A stretch of DNA of 64,000 nt from Bacteroidales bacterium (GTDB taxonomy: Bacteria; Bacteroidota; Bacteroidia; Bacteroidales; UBA932). Under the pieces are notes generated by a model. The model made no database searches. It had not been told where the DNA came from and saw only the letters and a program-made list of their open reading frames with translations. Below, piece after piece: positions 1 through 8,007 of this stretch; position 1 is the stretch's first letter; each line of letters begins with the position of its first letter. The translations under genes were made by a program, and so were the position numbers. The DNA lies in NCBI GenBank assembly GCA_017430365.1, contig JAFRNC010000001.1:1-64000 (forward strand). Reading direction: 5' to 3'.

Positions 1-7
1 ATCGATT

Positions 8-622
8 ATGGAATACATCAGCTTGTTCGTAAAGTCAATTTTCGTTGACAATATGATTTTTGCATACTTCCTGGGTATGTGCTCATACCTGGCGGTATCC
101 AAAAATGTCAAGACAGCAAATGGTTTGGGTATTGCTGTTATCTTCGTGCTCCTGTGCACGCTCCCGCTGAACTACCTGCTCAACAAGTTCGTCCTTCAGC
201 CCGGCGCCCTGGCCTGGCTGGGACCGCGTTTCGCCGACGTGGACCTGAGCTTCCTGAGCTTCATCCTCTTCATCGCGGTAATCGCCGCTTTCGTGCAGAT
301 CGTCGAGATGGTGGTGGAGAAATACCTGCCGGCGCTCTATTCGTCGCTGGGTATCTTCCTTCCGCTGATCGCCGTGAACTGCGCCATCCTCGGCGGCTCG
401 CTCTTCATGCAGCAGCGTGAATTCCAGGGCTGCGGCGAAGCGGTCGTCTATGCGCTCGGTTCGGGCATCGGCTGGTGGCTGGCCATCGTGGCCCTGGCCG
501 CCATTCGCGAGAAGATGGCTTATTCGAAGGTTCCGGCTCCGCTCAAGGGACTGGGCATCACCTTCATGGTGGTGGGCCTGATGGGTATGGCCTTTATGAC
601 ATTTATGGGCATTTCACTGTAA
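8..622 (+). CDS. nqrE: Na+-translocating NADH:quinone reductase subunit E
   Basis: This is an integral-membrane subunit of the sodium-pumping NADH:quinone oxidoreductase, which couples NADH oxidation to Na+ export. The 204-aa length is normal for the family. About six hydrophobic segments are visible, with the conserved stretches [12 protein letters not shown] near the N-terminus and [12 protein letters not shown] in the middle. C25 and C125 match the positions of the two cysteines that, with the paired cysteines of NqrD, hold an intramembrane 2Fe-2S cluster in the Vibrio enzyme. nqrF follows 13 bp downstream. nqrA-D are expected upstream, outside the window; the first 7 bases are too short to assign. 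Confidence 0.96.
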   Translation: MEYISLFVKSIFVDNMIFAYFLGMCSYLAVSKNVKTANGLGIAVIFVLLCTLPLNYLLNKFVLQPGALAWLGPRFADVDLSFLSFILFIAVIAAFVQIVEMVVEKYLPALYSSLGIFLPLIAVNCAILGGSLFMQQREFQGCGEAVVYALGSGIGWWLAIVALAAIREKMAYSKVPAPLKGLGITFMVVGLMGMAFMTFMGISL

Positions 623-635
623 GGGAGGACACGTT

Positions 636-1907
636 ATGACGAATACGATTCTTGCAGCAATTCTCGTGATTGTCGTGGTCACGCTCCTGCTCGTGGCCCT
701 GCTCCTTTTCATCAAGATCAAACTCACTCCTTCGGGAACGGTCAAGATCGATATCAACGACGGCAAAAAGGTGCTCGACGTGCCGCAGGGCGGCTCGCTG
801 CTGAACACGCTGGCCGAACAGAAGATCTTCCTCCCCTCCGCCTGCGGCGGAAAGGGCAACTGCGGCCAGTGCAAGTGCCAGGTGCTCGAGGGCGGAGGAA
901 CCATCCTCCCCACCGAGACGGGCTTCTTCACCCGCAAGCAGATCGCCGACAACTGGCGCCTCGGCTGCCAGGTCAAGGTAAAGGACAACCTCAAGATCCA
1001 GGTGCCCGACTCCGCCCTCAGCGTCAAGAAACTCGAGTGCGAGGTCATCTCCAACAAGAACGTGGCCACCTTCATCAAGGAGTTCACCGTCCGTCTGCCT
1101 GAAGGCGAGAACATCGAGTTCAAGAGCGGTGAGTACATCCAGATCGACATTCCGGAGTACGACGTGGCTTTCGCCGATATGGACGTGGATCCGATCTACC
1201 GCGGCGACTGGGAGAAATACGGTTTCTTCGACCTCAAGTACAAGAACACCGTGCCGACCATCCGTGCGTACTCGATGGCCTCGTATCCTGCGGAGAAGAA
1301 TGTCATCAAGCTCAACGTGCGTATCGCTACGCCGCCGTTCGACCGCAGCCAGCCGAAGGGCGTGTTCAAGATGCTGCCCGTGCCTCCGGGCATCGCCTCC
1401 ACTTTCGTGTTCTCCCGCAAGCCGGGCGACAAGGTGTGGATCAGCGGTCCTTACGGCGAGTTCCTTCTCCCGAAGGACGATCCGGACAGCCAGGAATATG
1501 TCTTCGTGGGCGGCGGCGCCGGCATGGCTCCGTTGCGCAGCCACATCATGCACTTGTTCAAGACGCTCCGCACCAAGAAGGAAGTCCATTTCTTCTATGG
1601 TGCCCGCGCCCTGGTCGAGGCCTTCTATCTCGAGGATTTCGCGGAGATCGAGAAGGAATTCCCGAACTTCCATTTCCACCTGGCCCTCGACCGTCCGGAC
1701 CCGGCCGCCGATGCGGCCGGTGTGAAGTACACCGCCGGCTTCGTGCACAACGTGATGAACGAGACCTATCTCAAGGATCACGAGGCGCCCGAGGATATCA
1801 AGTACTTTATGTGCGGTCCGCCGATGATGGTTTCGTCGGTCGTGAATCTGCTGGATTCCCTCGGCGTCGCGCCGGAAAGCATCCTCTACGACAACTTCGG
1901 CGCGTAG
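636..1907 (+). CDS. nqrF: Na+-translocating NADH:quinone reductase subunit F
   Basis: This is the NADH-oxidising entry subunit of the Na+-NQR complex. One N-terminal membrane helix (about residues 5-26) is followed by a 2Fe-2S ferredoxin domain with C70, C76, C79 and C111 in the plant-type spacing. A ferredoxin-reductase FAD/NADH module comes next; the flavin motif RAYSM starts at R210, the same position as in Vibrio NqrF. The C-terminal NAD-binding part contains GGGAGMAPLRSH and CGPPMM. At 423 aa it is full length. A GGGAGG-like ribosome site precedes the ATG. It is the last nqr gene, and a strong hairpin terminator follows it. Confidence 0.97.
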   Translation: MTNTILAAILVIVVVTLLLVALLLFIKIKLTPSGTVKIDINDGKKVLDVPQGGSLLNTLAEQKIFLPSACGGKGNCGQCKCQVLEGGGTILPTETGFFTRKQIADNWRLGCQVKVKDNLKIQVPDSALSVKKLECEVISNKNVATFIKEFTVRLPEGENIEFKSGEYIQIDIPEYDVAFADMDVDPIYRGDWEKYGFFDLKYKNTVPTIRAYSMASYPAEKNVIKLNVRIATPPFDRSQPKGVFKMLPVPPGIASTFVFSRKPGDKVWISGPYGEFLLPKDDPDSQEYVFVGGGAGMAPLRSHIMHLFKTLRTKKEVHFFYGARALVEAFYLEDFAEIEKEFPNFHFHLALDRPDPAADAAGVKYTAGFVHNVMNETYLKDHEAPEDIKYFMCGPPMMVSSVVNLLDSLGVAPESILYDNFGA

Positions 1908-1932
1908 GCGTCCGCAGTTGCCTCAATCGTTC

Positions 1933-1963
1933 GGGCCGGCTGAAAAGTCGGCCCGATTTTTTT
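1933..1963 (+). terminator. Rho-independent terminator of the nqr operon
   Basis: A 9-bp stem (1933-1941 with 1946-1954, one G-T pair) closes a GAAA tetraloop and is followed by a run of seven T (1957-1963). It lies 26 bp after the nqrF stop, and its T-run merges into the promoter of the tRNA-Lys gene. Confidence 0.85.
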
Positions 1964-1991
1964 GCAAATTGTAAATATTTGCATATCTTTG
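1961..1991 (+). promoter_or_regulatory. Promoter of tRNA-Lys (Bacteroidota type)
   Basis: TTTG at 1961-1964, a 19-bp spacer and TATCTTTG at 1984-1991 match the Bacteroidota primary-sigma consensus TTTG-N19-TAnnTTTG. The predicted start site is a few bases downstream, about 10 bp before the tRNA. Confidence 0.8.
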
Positions 1992-2008
1992 CAGTCCCAT
2001 TTTTGGGA

Positions 2009-2081
2009 GACTCGCTAGCTCAGTTGGTAGAGCACAGCACTTTTAATGCTGGGGTCTTGGGTTCGAGCCCCAAGCGGGTCA
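2009..2081 (+). tRNA. tRNA-Lys (anticodon TTT)
   Basis: All four arms can be folded by eye. The acceptor arm pairs GACTCGC (2009-2015) with GCGGGTC (2074-2080). The D arm is GCTC-AGTTGGTA-GAGC. The anticodon arm is CAGCA-CTTTTAA-TGCTG with anticodon TTT, and the T arm contains GGTTCGAGCCC. The discriminator base is A2081 and CCA is not encoded. The gene has its own promoter and terminator. Confidence 0.96.
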
Positions 2082-2122
2082 CAAAAAGAGGAGGTCGAAA
2101 GACCTCCTCTTTTTGTGACCCG
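2075..2122. terminator. Bidirectional terminator palindrome overlapping the tRNA-Lys 3' end
   Basis: A perfect 22-bp inverted repeat (2075-2096 with 2101-2122) surrounds a GAAA loop. Its core, GAGGAGGTC-GAAA-GACCTCCTC, is flanked by five A on the left and five T on the right, so it can terminate in both directions. It would serve tRNA-Lys on the plus strand and the lipoprotein operon arriving on the minus strand. The outermost six bases of the left arm are the tRNA acceptor strand. Confidence 0.8.
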
Positions 2123-2242
2123 TCGGCGGGGAATGTCCATAAATGTGGCCGTATTTATGGACTATTAGCCAAATTACTTACGTTTGTCCATGATTTGAGC
2201 TTGTATTATGGAGGAGTGGCTAAAGTATACGACTTTTACTTT

Positions 2243-3547
2243 TTACTCTTGGATGCAACGGACGGCATATCTGCGATATTGCATGAATTCACCATCGCTA
2301 ATGATTACTAATTGTTGTCCAAATTGACCTGGGGGAGGGTAAACTCTGAAACAACAAGGGTAGTTATCATCAGAAAGAGTGGAGGTCCAATATCCACCAT
2401 ATTCAATCGTGGTGAGACCCGGCGCTGGGAAAGCCGGAAAAAACAGGATCCCGGGTTCCGTTTTGGCTTTAATCCCCATACCTGGCTGTCCATGGACAGT
2501 GAGCCATACATGATCAGTGTATGCATGGAATCTGATATCGCTGAACTGGTCATTGGTGGGAATGGGTACACCAAGCGCATATGCATCTTCGTAGGAATAT
2601 AGTGTGCCGACTTCTTCCGGTGCGGAGCAGCCGTAATTACAAGTTTGCCAGGTACCTAAGCCAGCAGGAAGTGTTCTGGCCGTCAGTTTGACTGTTTTGC
2701 CGTTGCCTACAGCTATCCATTTATCACTCGAGCTGGCCGGAAGCTTTATAGCATCATGGCTTGTAATCTCATTGCCTATTACGAGATAGTCATGGCGGAC
2801 AGTGCCGTCTGCCTTGCTCTTCGCAAAGTAATGACCGCCAAACTTATAGTCATCGTTAAGTTTCCCACTGAACAGGTATCCTTTTTCAGATCCCTTGGAA
2901 TATACGTAGCCCGGCATGTCATCCACGAACGTCTTGTCTGAAGTTTCGACAATCGTCCCGTCTGCCGCTATCGAGGCCACGCCTGTGGGAATGACGGCAT
3001 CGGTGCCGAGCGTATATGCTCCGTCGTCTGCAGATGCGTCCTCTACGAAGAATTGTACATACCCTTCAGGGATTGTCATGAGGAAAGCACCGCTAACTGA
3101 ATCGTTCTTGACGGTGTAATCCAGTGTCGCCGTCAGATAGTAGGCATAGTACGTTGTACTGAAAACGAAACTGCTTCCGCTGGCGGATAGTGTGGCGTCG
3201 CTGCCAAAAGGCAGGAATACTGCTCTCATGGTCCCTGTATTACCGTTGGAAAGGCCAAGGCAACCGGGCTTTGCCGTAGTGCCGTCATATTCGACGTTGG
3301 TCCATTTCGATCCATCGAATGTCATTTTCAAATGCTTGGGTGCGGCAACGTTTTTGAAAAATACGAAAATGGCGTCTCCTGCTTCCCAGCCCGTCTTTAC
3401 CGCCTTTGTAGCCTCGGGGTGGCTTGCCGTCAGATTGAAGGTAATTGGTGCCTGTCTTACGGATCTGTCCCCAGGAAGCAGGTTTTCTCCTCCGCATGAA
3501 GAAAGCACGACTGCGACAGCCATGAAAACGAATAAATACTTCTTCAT
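2243..3547 (-). CDS. Lipoprotein with fimbrillin-like N-terminus and FISUMP-like C-terminus
   Basis: The protein is a predicted surface or periplasmic lipoprotein of 434 aa. A signal peptide ends in lipobox L15-S-S-C18. Residues of about 30-270 resemble fimbrillin-family modules (ITFNLTA, then a TGWEAGDAIFVFF segment and many short beta stretches). The last ~110 residues carry the FISUMP/DUF1566-type signature GGYWTSTLSDDN and the ending YAVRCIQE. AGGAGG lies 8 bases before the ATG. It is the last gene of a three-gene minus-strand operon, 15 bp after the 40-codon gene. Base composition is visibly more AT-rich than the surrounding genes. The ligand or role is unknown; adhesion or matrix display is the family-level guess. 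Confidence 0.8.
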   Translation of the reverse strand: MKKYLFVFMAVAVVLSSCGGENLLPGDRSVRQAPITFNLTASHPEATKAVKTGWEAGDAIFVFFKNVAAPKHLKMTFDGSKWTNVEYDGTTAKPGCLGLSNGNTGTMRAVFLPFGSDATLSASGSSFVFSTTYYAYYLTATLDYTVKNDSVSGAFLMTIPEGYVQFFVEDASADDGAYTLGTDAVIPTGVASIAADGTIVETSDKTFVDDMPGYVYSKGSEKGYLFSGKLNDDYKFGGHYFAKSKADGTVRHDYLVIGNEITSHDAIKLPASSSDKWIAVGNGKTVKLTARTLPAGLGTWQTCNYGCSAPEEVGTLYSYEDAYALGVPIPTNDQFSDIRFHAYTDHVWLTVHGQPGMGIKAKTEPGILFFPAFPAPGLTTIEYGGYWTSTLSDDNYPCCFRVYPPPGQFGQQLVIISDGEFMQYRRYAVRCIQE

Positions 3548-3562
3548 AACCGCATCCTCCTG

Positions 3563-3685
3563 CTACCACTCTTTTTCTTTTTCGAAACCTCTGAATACAG
3601 GGTCGCTCGAGCAAATCAACCCCTCGGACCTTAATGTTACGGTTCCCGTCCGGGGAGTTTCATAACCTAACCTGATATTCTCCAT
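3563..3685 (-). CDS. Putative 40-aa peptide gene in a lipoprotein operon
   Basis: A 40-codon frame starts at ATG 3685 and ends at TAG 3563. It sits between two co-directional lipoprotein genes with gaps of 65 and 15 bp. The product begins MENIRLGYETPR, carries a central EGLICSSD and ends in the charged FEKEKEW. A YExP-type N-terminal motif, a short middle with Cys/Ser and an acidic/aromatic tail recall small Bacteroidales ORFs I have seen beside FISUMP- and DUF4493-type lipoproteins; this is from memory, not a search. There is no signal peptide or membrane segment. No function is proposed. An in-frame upstream ATG at 3754 would give 63 aa but overlaps the preceding gene. Confidence 0.5.
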   Translation of the reverse strand: MENIRLGYETPRTGTVTLRSEGLICSSDPVFRGFEKEKEW

Positions 3686-3750
3686 AAGGCAGTGCTTTTT
3701 TAGAATTATTCCAAAGATACTGTTTATCAGGCAATCAAACAAACAATTCG

Positions 3751-4830
3751 TCACTCCAGTTTGTATTCGCAGATATTGGTCAGGGCGGGGAATTTCTTGT
3801 AGGTGCAGGCTTTGCCGCGGATATGGATCCTGCGGCGGAGAAGCGATGCGCGGTTGGAGGCGGAGTTGAGGCCCAGTTCCGCCTTGTGGGCGCTCTTCGT
3901 GAGATGGATCCCGATGCAGGATGTGGCGTCACGTGTATCGGGAGCGGGGGAGAGGGCGATGTTGCCGTCGAAAGTGACCGTGTCGCAGCTGAAGTCCACA
4001 GTTCCTTCGTCCGTGATCGCTCCGGCTATGTAGCCCCAGACCCATACCGTGTCGCCCGCGCATCCGGCCTCGATGAAAGAGGGGACGCTGAATGCCGTGG
4101 ACATGGAGAGGCCGTCTCCGCTGTCCTCACCGAAGATTATCTTCTCCTCCCTGCGCACGGCTGACGTGTCGACGGTGATGCTGAAACTGGACCGTGATTC
4201 GTCGGATGTGGCGTCGAGGGAGATGCGCCTTATTTCCCCTGCATCGAGGGAGCGCCGGAAGAGTACGTTTTCGGCAGTTCCGTCGCTATAGCAGAAACGC
4301 GTATCGCCCGGGAACAGCCATGCCGTCCTGTTTTCCGAATAGCCGTAGTCAAGCATCCCCCATTCCTGCCTGATCCTGACCGAGCCGGGATAGCGCTTTC
4401 GGAAGCGGTCGGAAAAATCGAGCCTTACTCCGCTGTTCTGGAGCATGCATAGGAACCGCACGGCAACGGTCTCCCCGCTGCGTGCTACGACAGTCTTGAA
4501 GTCGCCGTAAAGAGGCGTGTCGAACGCCGGAGCGGTGAAGCGGCACGACCTGACGCTCACTTCGTAGGTTCCTGCAGGCACGGGCAATTGCGCCGGACGA
4601 TCTCCATAGGGCCCTTCGTAAACCGGTTTGTCGCTCCCTTCAGGAATGACTTTGAGGATGAATCTGTTGGTGTCGGGGATGTCCTCGGCCTTGGTGGCGG
4701 CGAACCGGAATGTCAGGGTTGCGTCGTTTTCGGGCCTGGCATCAGGCATCCAGGTGCAGGATGAGATGGATGCGGCAAGTGCCGCTGCAACTGAGGCGGA
4801 GATTATTTCCGCCAGCACTGATCTTTTCAT
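3751..4830 (-). CDS. DUF4493/DUF6359-like lipoprotein
   Basis: This is a predicted surface or periplasmic lipoprotein of 359 aa. The signal peptide ends in S-I-S-S-C25. Residues of about 35-125 match the DUF4493 pattern (FILKVIPEGS, YEGPYGDRP, VPAGTYEVSVRS). The C-terminal ~110 residues resemble DUF6359, an OB-like segment found in Bacteroidota surface proteins (WGYIAGAI, CIGIHLTK and RRRIHIRGKA). An AGGAGG site is 5 bases before the ATG. It is the first gene of the operon that continues with the 40-aa peptide and the FISUMP lipoprotein. No enzymatic motif is visible, so a structural or binding role is most likely. Confidence 0.78.
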   Translation of the reverse strand: MKRSVLAEIISASVAAALAASISSCTWMPDARPENDATLTFRFAATKAEDIPDTNRFILKVIPEGSDKPVYEGPYGDRPAQLPVPAGTYEVSVRSCRFTAPAFDTPLYGDFKTVVARSGETVAVRFLCMLQNSGVRLDFSDRFRKRYPGSVRIRQEWGMLDYGYSENRTAWLFPGDTRFCYSDGTAENVLFRRSLDAGEIRRISLDATSDESRSSFSITVDTSAVRREEKIIFGEDSGDGLSMSTAFSVPSFIEAGCAGDTVWVWGYIAGAITDEGTVDFSCDTVTFDGNIALSPAPDTRDATSCIGIHLTKSAHKAELGLNSASNRASLLRRRIHIRGKACTYKKFPALTNICEYKLE

Positions 4831-4936
4831 ATAACCTCCTTATTTACAGTTTCCGGCAACGTGCCGGTCCGTCTCAAAGTAAGCGGTTTTTGGGGAAACT
4901 CTTCCGTCAAAAAAGCAATTTTTCAAATAAATATGG

Positions 4937-4944
4937 TAAATTTG
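4937..4944 (+). promoter_or_regulatory. -7 element upstream of superoxide reductase
   Basis: TAAATTTG fits TAnnTTTG and lies 28 bp before the start codon. No good -33 element is visible at the expected distance. Confidence 0.5.
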
Positions 4945-4972
4945 AAATTTGTAACATTAAAATAGGATAACT

Positions 4973-5353
4973 ATGGCTACGAAGTTTTACAAATGCCCGC
5001 ATTGCGGCAATATCATCCTCAAGGTCGTGGATTCCGGCGTCACCCCGGTCTGCTGCGGCGAGCCCATGAAGGAACTGAATCCCAAAGACGCAGACGGCGC
5101 CTACGAGAAACATGTCCCCCATGTTACGAAGATCGATGACTGCACCATCAAGGTGGAAGTCGGCAGCGTTCCGCATCCGATGATTCCCGAGCACCATATC
5201 TGCTTCATCTATGCAGAGACTGAAAACGGCGGGCAGCTTGTGAATCTGGATCCCGAAAAACCCGCAGTGGCCGAGATCTGCACATGCAAATCACCCGTAG
5301 TGGCGGTCTATGAATACTGCAACCTTCACGGGTTGTGGGTGAAGGAGATGTAA
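4973..5353 (+). CDS. dfx: Superoxide reductase (desulfoferrodoxin, two-iron type)
   Basis: It reduces superoxide to hydrogen peroxide without releasing oxygen, a defence typical of anaerobes, and is cytoplasmic. The 126-aa protein has both iron sites. The N-terminal desulforedoxin centre uses C8, C11, C27 and C28. The catalytic centre has H47 (in EKHVPH), H68 and H74 (in SVPHPMIPEHH), C116 and H119 (in YCNLHGLW), matching the ligand set of characterised desulfoferrodoxins, with E45-K46 in front of the first histidine. The gene is transcribed divergently from the lipoprotein operon and lies 28 bp before the flippase gene. Confidence 0.95.
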   Translation: MATKFYKCPHCGNIILKVVDSGVTPVCCGEPMKELNPKDADGAYEKHVPHVTKIDDCTIKVEVGSVPHPMIPEHHICFIYAETENGGQLVNLDPEKPAVAEICTCKSPVVAVYEYCNLHGLWVKEM

Positions 5354-5381
5354 GGGCAGTTACAATTCGGGCTCCCGGTCC

Positions 5382-6845
5382 ATGGCAGAAGGAGAATTGA
5401 AGGACAGAACGGCGAAAGGCCTTTTCTGGGGCGGCCTCAGCAACGGGCTTCTCCAGGTAATCAGCCTTGTCTTCGGCATCATCATCGGGCGGATACTGGA
5501 TCCGTCCGACTTTGGTGTCATAGGCGTCCTTACGATTTTCACGGCTGTCGCCACCGCCATGCAGGAAAGCGGGTTCACGGCTGCCCTGATAAACCGCAAA
5601 AAGGTCGATCCGGCCGACTACGATTCAGTTTTCTGGTTCAATGTGCTTTTGAGCCTGATACTGTATCTGATCCTGTTCTTCTGCGCACCGCTGATCGCCC
5701 GCTTCTTCCATAACGCAGAGTTGGTTGCGCTCTCCCGCTTCACTTTCCTCGGATTCCTGATCGGAAGTTTCGGGACGGCACAGAACGCATGGCTGGTGAA
5801 ACAGATGAAGATAAAGGAGAAATCGATCGCCAGCATCGTTTCCGTGGTCGTGGCCGGCGTGGTCGCAGTGGTCCTGGCCCTGAAAGGCTTTTCCTACTGG
5901 GGAATAGCGGTACAGAACATCGTGATGATGGCGGTCAATACTTTGGGACTCTGGATCGCCTCTTCCTGGAGGCCATCCTTCCGCATCAGTTTCAAGCCGG
6001 TGGGCGAAATGCTCGGTTTCAGTTTCAAGGTGCTCATCACGAACGTCTTCGCCATCATCAACTTTCACTTTTTCTCCGTCGTCTTCGGACGCTTCTATTC
6101 GGAGAAGGAAGTGGGCATATATAATCAGGCCAACAAATGGAACTCCGCCGGCTATTCCGTTGTCAACGGGATGGCCTATAATGTCGCCCAGCCGATGCTT
6201 GTCGAGGCCGCCGGCGATGACGGACGTCAGGTCCGGGTTTTCCGGAAATTGATGCGTTTCGTGGCGTTCGTGTCCTTCCCCCTGATGTTCGGCCTCTCGC
6301 TCGTCGCCCCGGAATTCATAACCAGCCTGCTTACTGACAAATGGCTGGAAAGCGGAAGACTGCTTCGCATATTATGTATAGGCGGAAGCGTGTACCCGGT
6401 AACGACGGTGATGGTGCAGCTCATACTGTCTCACGGCGGTTCAGGTGTCCAGATGTGGAACAATATAGCCATCGGGCTTGCGCAGCTTGCCGTGTGCGCC
6501 CTGCTCTTTCCCTTCGGCGTGACGTGGATGGTTGTAGCCTATACGGTTGTCAACTGTCTCTGGATCTTCATCTGGCTGGGCTGCGTTAACCGTTACATCA
6601 GTTATCCGCTGAAAGATTTCTTGACGGATATCCTGCCATATGCTTCGCTCTCCGCTTTGGTAATGGTATCGACCTACTTCATAACCATTTTCATCCACGA
6701 CCCCCGCTGGCTCTGCCTCGCCCGTATCGCCGTCGCCGTCCTGATCTACTCCGGGGTGGTATGGCTGTCGGGTTCCGAGATTTTCAAGGAATGCATACAG
6801 TTTGCCCGGGAAAGGATGCAGGTAATTTTCAGGAGGAAAGGATAA
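5382..6845 (+). CDS. Polysaccharide flippase (Wzx/WzxC-like, MOP superfamily)
   Basis: This is a predicted inner-membrane flippase for lipid-linked O-antigen or exopolysaccharide repeat units. It has 487 aa and roughly 12-14 hydrophobic segments. The N-terminal part (AKGLFWGGLSNG, then GRILDPSDFGVIG and ATAMQESGFTAALI) is characteristic of the WzxC/Polysacc_synt_3 group. It opens the plus-strand polysaccharide operon, and its stop codon overlaps the next start by one base. No polymerase (Wzy) was recognised among the neighbours, so the cluster may be incomplete here or use a different export scheme. Confidence 0.9.
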   Translation: MAEGELKDRTAKGLFWGGLSNGLLQVISLVFGIIIGRILDPSDFGVIGVLTIFTAVATAMQESGFTAALINRKKVDPADYDSVFWFNVLLSLILYLILFFCAPLIARFFHNAELVALSRFTFLGFLIGSFGTAQNAWLVKQMKIKEKSIASIVSVVVAGVVAVVLALKGFSYWGIAVQNIVMMAVNTLGLWIASSWRPSFRISFKPVGEMLGFSFKVLITNVFAIINFHFFSVVFGRFYSEKEVGIYNQANKWNSAGYSVVNGMAYNVAQPMLVEAAGDDGRQVRVFRKLMRFVAFVSFPLMFGLSLVAPEFITSLLTDKWLESGRLLRILCIGGSVYPVTTVMVQLILSHGGSGVQMWNNIAIGLAQLAVCALLFPFGVTWMVVAYTVVNCLWIFIWLGCVNRYISYPLKDFLTDILPYASLSALVMVSTYFITIFIHDPRWLCLARIAVAVLIYSGVVWLSGSEIFKECIQFARERMQVIFRRKG

Positions 6846-7591
6846 TGATCAGAAAAGATACACCCTGGGAAAAAGCCAATCTCGGCGTCACGTCCTGTGA
6901 ATTCTCTGTCGGAGAGACCGATGTTTTCATTGACTGCACCCCCGCCCTTGCAGGGGAGGAGGCCGAATATGCCGTGGTCAAGGTCCCTTCGGACAAAGCG
7001 GATTTCCTCTTCGGTCTGCCCGGGCTGAGCTACTCTTTTGTGGAAACCCAGTTCAGTATCAGCAAAGCCATGGCATCTTTCGATTACTCGGACAGACTGG
7101 TCCGGAAGATGTCGGAAAGTTTCAGCTTTGTTCCGGTGGAAAATGGTGATGCGGGACAGGCCGTCCTGGATTCCATCACTCCGGGGATGTTCTCCACGGA
7201 CCGGATCCACCTGGACCCTCTTTTCGGGCCGGAAGCCGGGAGGATACGCTACGTAAACTGGATCCGTTCAGTGATGGATGTTCCGGACTCCGTTTTTTTT
7301 GAATTCGTCCGGAAAGGGACGCGATATGGATTCGCCTTGTGCCGCGTACAGCCTGGGGATGTTTGGGACTATCTTCTGGGCGGCGTCTACGAACCTTATC
7401 TGAATCACGGGCTCGGCCTGCTGACACCGGCGGCTCCGTTCCTGTATGCAAAGGCTGCGGGTGTTCCCCTGAAGCGTGTGGAGACCAGCATATCCTCGAA
7501 CAACCTGCCCGTCGTCAAGTTGTACCAATATCTCGGATATCGCCTTGAAACGCTGCGATACGTATACGTCCGACAAAAGAGAAGACAATGA
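6845..7591 (+). CDS. GNAT-family acyltransferase, WecD-like
   Basis: The protein is 248 aa from the ATG at 6845. That start overlaps the flippase stop by one base and follows AGGAGGAAAGGATA, so it is preferred over an upstream in-frame ATG inside the flippase gene. The C-terminal half has the GNAT pattern GGVYEPYLNHGLGLLTP and then SSNNLPVVKLYQYLGYR, as in WecD-type sugar-nucleotide N-acetyltransferases. Its place in one operon with a WecE-like aminotransferase and an acyl carrier protein suggests it acylates the 4-amino group of a dTDP-4-amino-4,6-dideoxyhexose. An ACP-bound acyl donor instead of acetyl-CoA is an inference from context. Confidence 0.75.
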   Translation: MIRKDTPWEKANLGVTSCEFSVGETDVFIDCTPALAGEEAEYAVVKVPSDKADFLFGLPGLSYSFVETQFSISKAMASFDYSDRLVRKMSESFSFVPVENGDAGQAVLDSITPGMFSTDRIHLDPLFGPEAGRIRYVNWIRSVMDVPDSVFFEFVRKGTRYGFALCRVQPGDVWDYLLGGVYEPYLNHGLGLLTPAAPFLYAKAAGVPLKRVETSISSNNLPVVKLYQYLGYRLETLRYVYVRQKRRQ

Positions 7592-8007
7592 CAGAAGCTC
7601 TGAAATTCCATCATATCGGCTTTGCGGTCAGGGATCTGGACGCGACGGCCTCCTTGTATGAGAATGGGGGCTACAGGCGTTCGGCCGTGGTTTTCGATCC
7701 CATACAGCATGTCAATGTATGCTGGCTGACGCGGGAGGGCGCTCCGATAATCGAACTGCTGGCTGCGGCGGATGAGGATTCTCCCGTCAACAGTATCCTC
7801 GAAAAAGTCGGCGTCTCTCCGTATCATTGCTGCTATGTGGTGGACAGGCTGGAAGACGCGGTAGAGGCTTTGAGGAAACAGAAATATACTTTGGTCAAAA
7901 GGGCGGCTGAAGCCGTCGCCTTCAACGGAAGCCGGGTCTGTTTCCTTTTCAACAGGAACATCGGGCTTATAGAATTGGTCGAAGCCCCGGCCGAAATCGT
8001 GCTATGA
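7588..8007 (+). CDS. VOC-superfamily protein (glyoxalase/epimerase-like)
   Basis: A 139-aa single-gene protein of the vicinal oxygen chelate fold, in two beta-alpha-beta modules. Candidate metal ligands are in the usual places: H9 in FHHIGFAV, E56 in APIIELL, H80 in SPYHCC and E129 in GLIELVE. Methylmalonyl-CoA epimerase and related 2-substituted acyl epimerases share this layout. It overlaps both neighbours by 4 bp, so it is translationally coupled to the GNAT and FkbH genes. In this module it may rearrange or epimerise the hydroxyacyl group on the carrier protein; that is an inference. Confidence 0.75.
   Translation: MTEALKFHHIGFAVRDLDATASLYENGGYRRSAVVFDPIQHVNVCWLTREGAPIIELLAAADEDSPVNSILEKVGVSPYHCCYVVDRLEDAVEALRKQKYTLVKRAAEAVAFNGSRVCFLFNRNIGLIELVEAPAEIVL

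Noticed and set aside
1..7. Possible end of nqrD
   Set aside because: Seven bases are not enough to identify a gene end.
603..1781. A 392-codon open frame on the minus strand opposite nqrF
   Set aside because: It mirrors a clearly conserved gene codon for codon, its product is rich in H, R, V, E and L in the manner of antisense frames in GC-rich DNA, and it shows no motif.
2136..2161. Small hairpin TCCATAAAT / ATTTATGGA after the tRNA-Lys terminator
   Set aside because: Nine AT-rich base pairs with an 8-base loop and no T-run; it may be chance or a decayed element, and nothing ties it to a function.
4852..4866. Short palindrome CCGGCA-ACG-TGCCGG upstream of the DUF4493 lipoprotein
   Set aside because: Only six base pairs, no second copy and no factor it can be matched to; too weak to call an operator.
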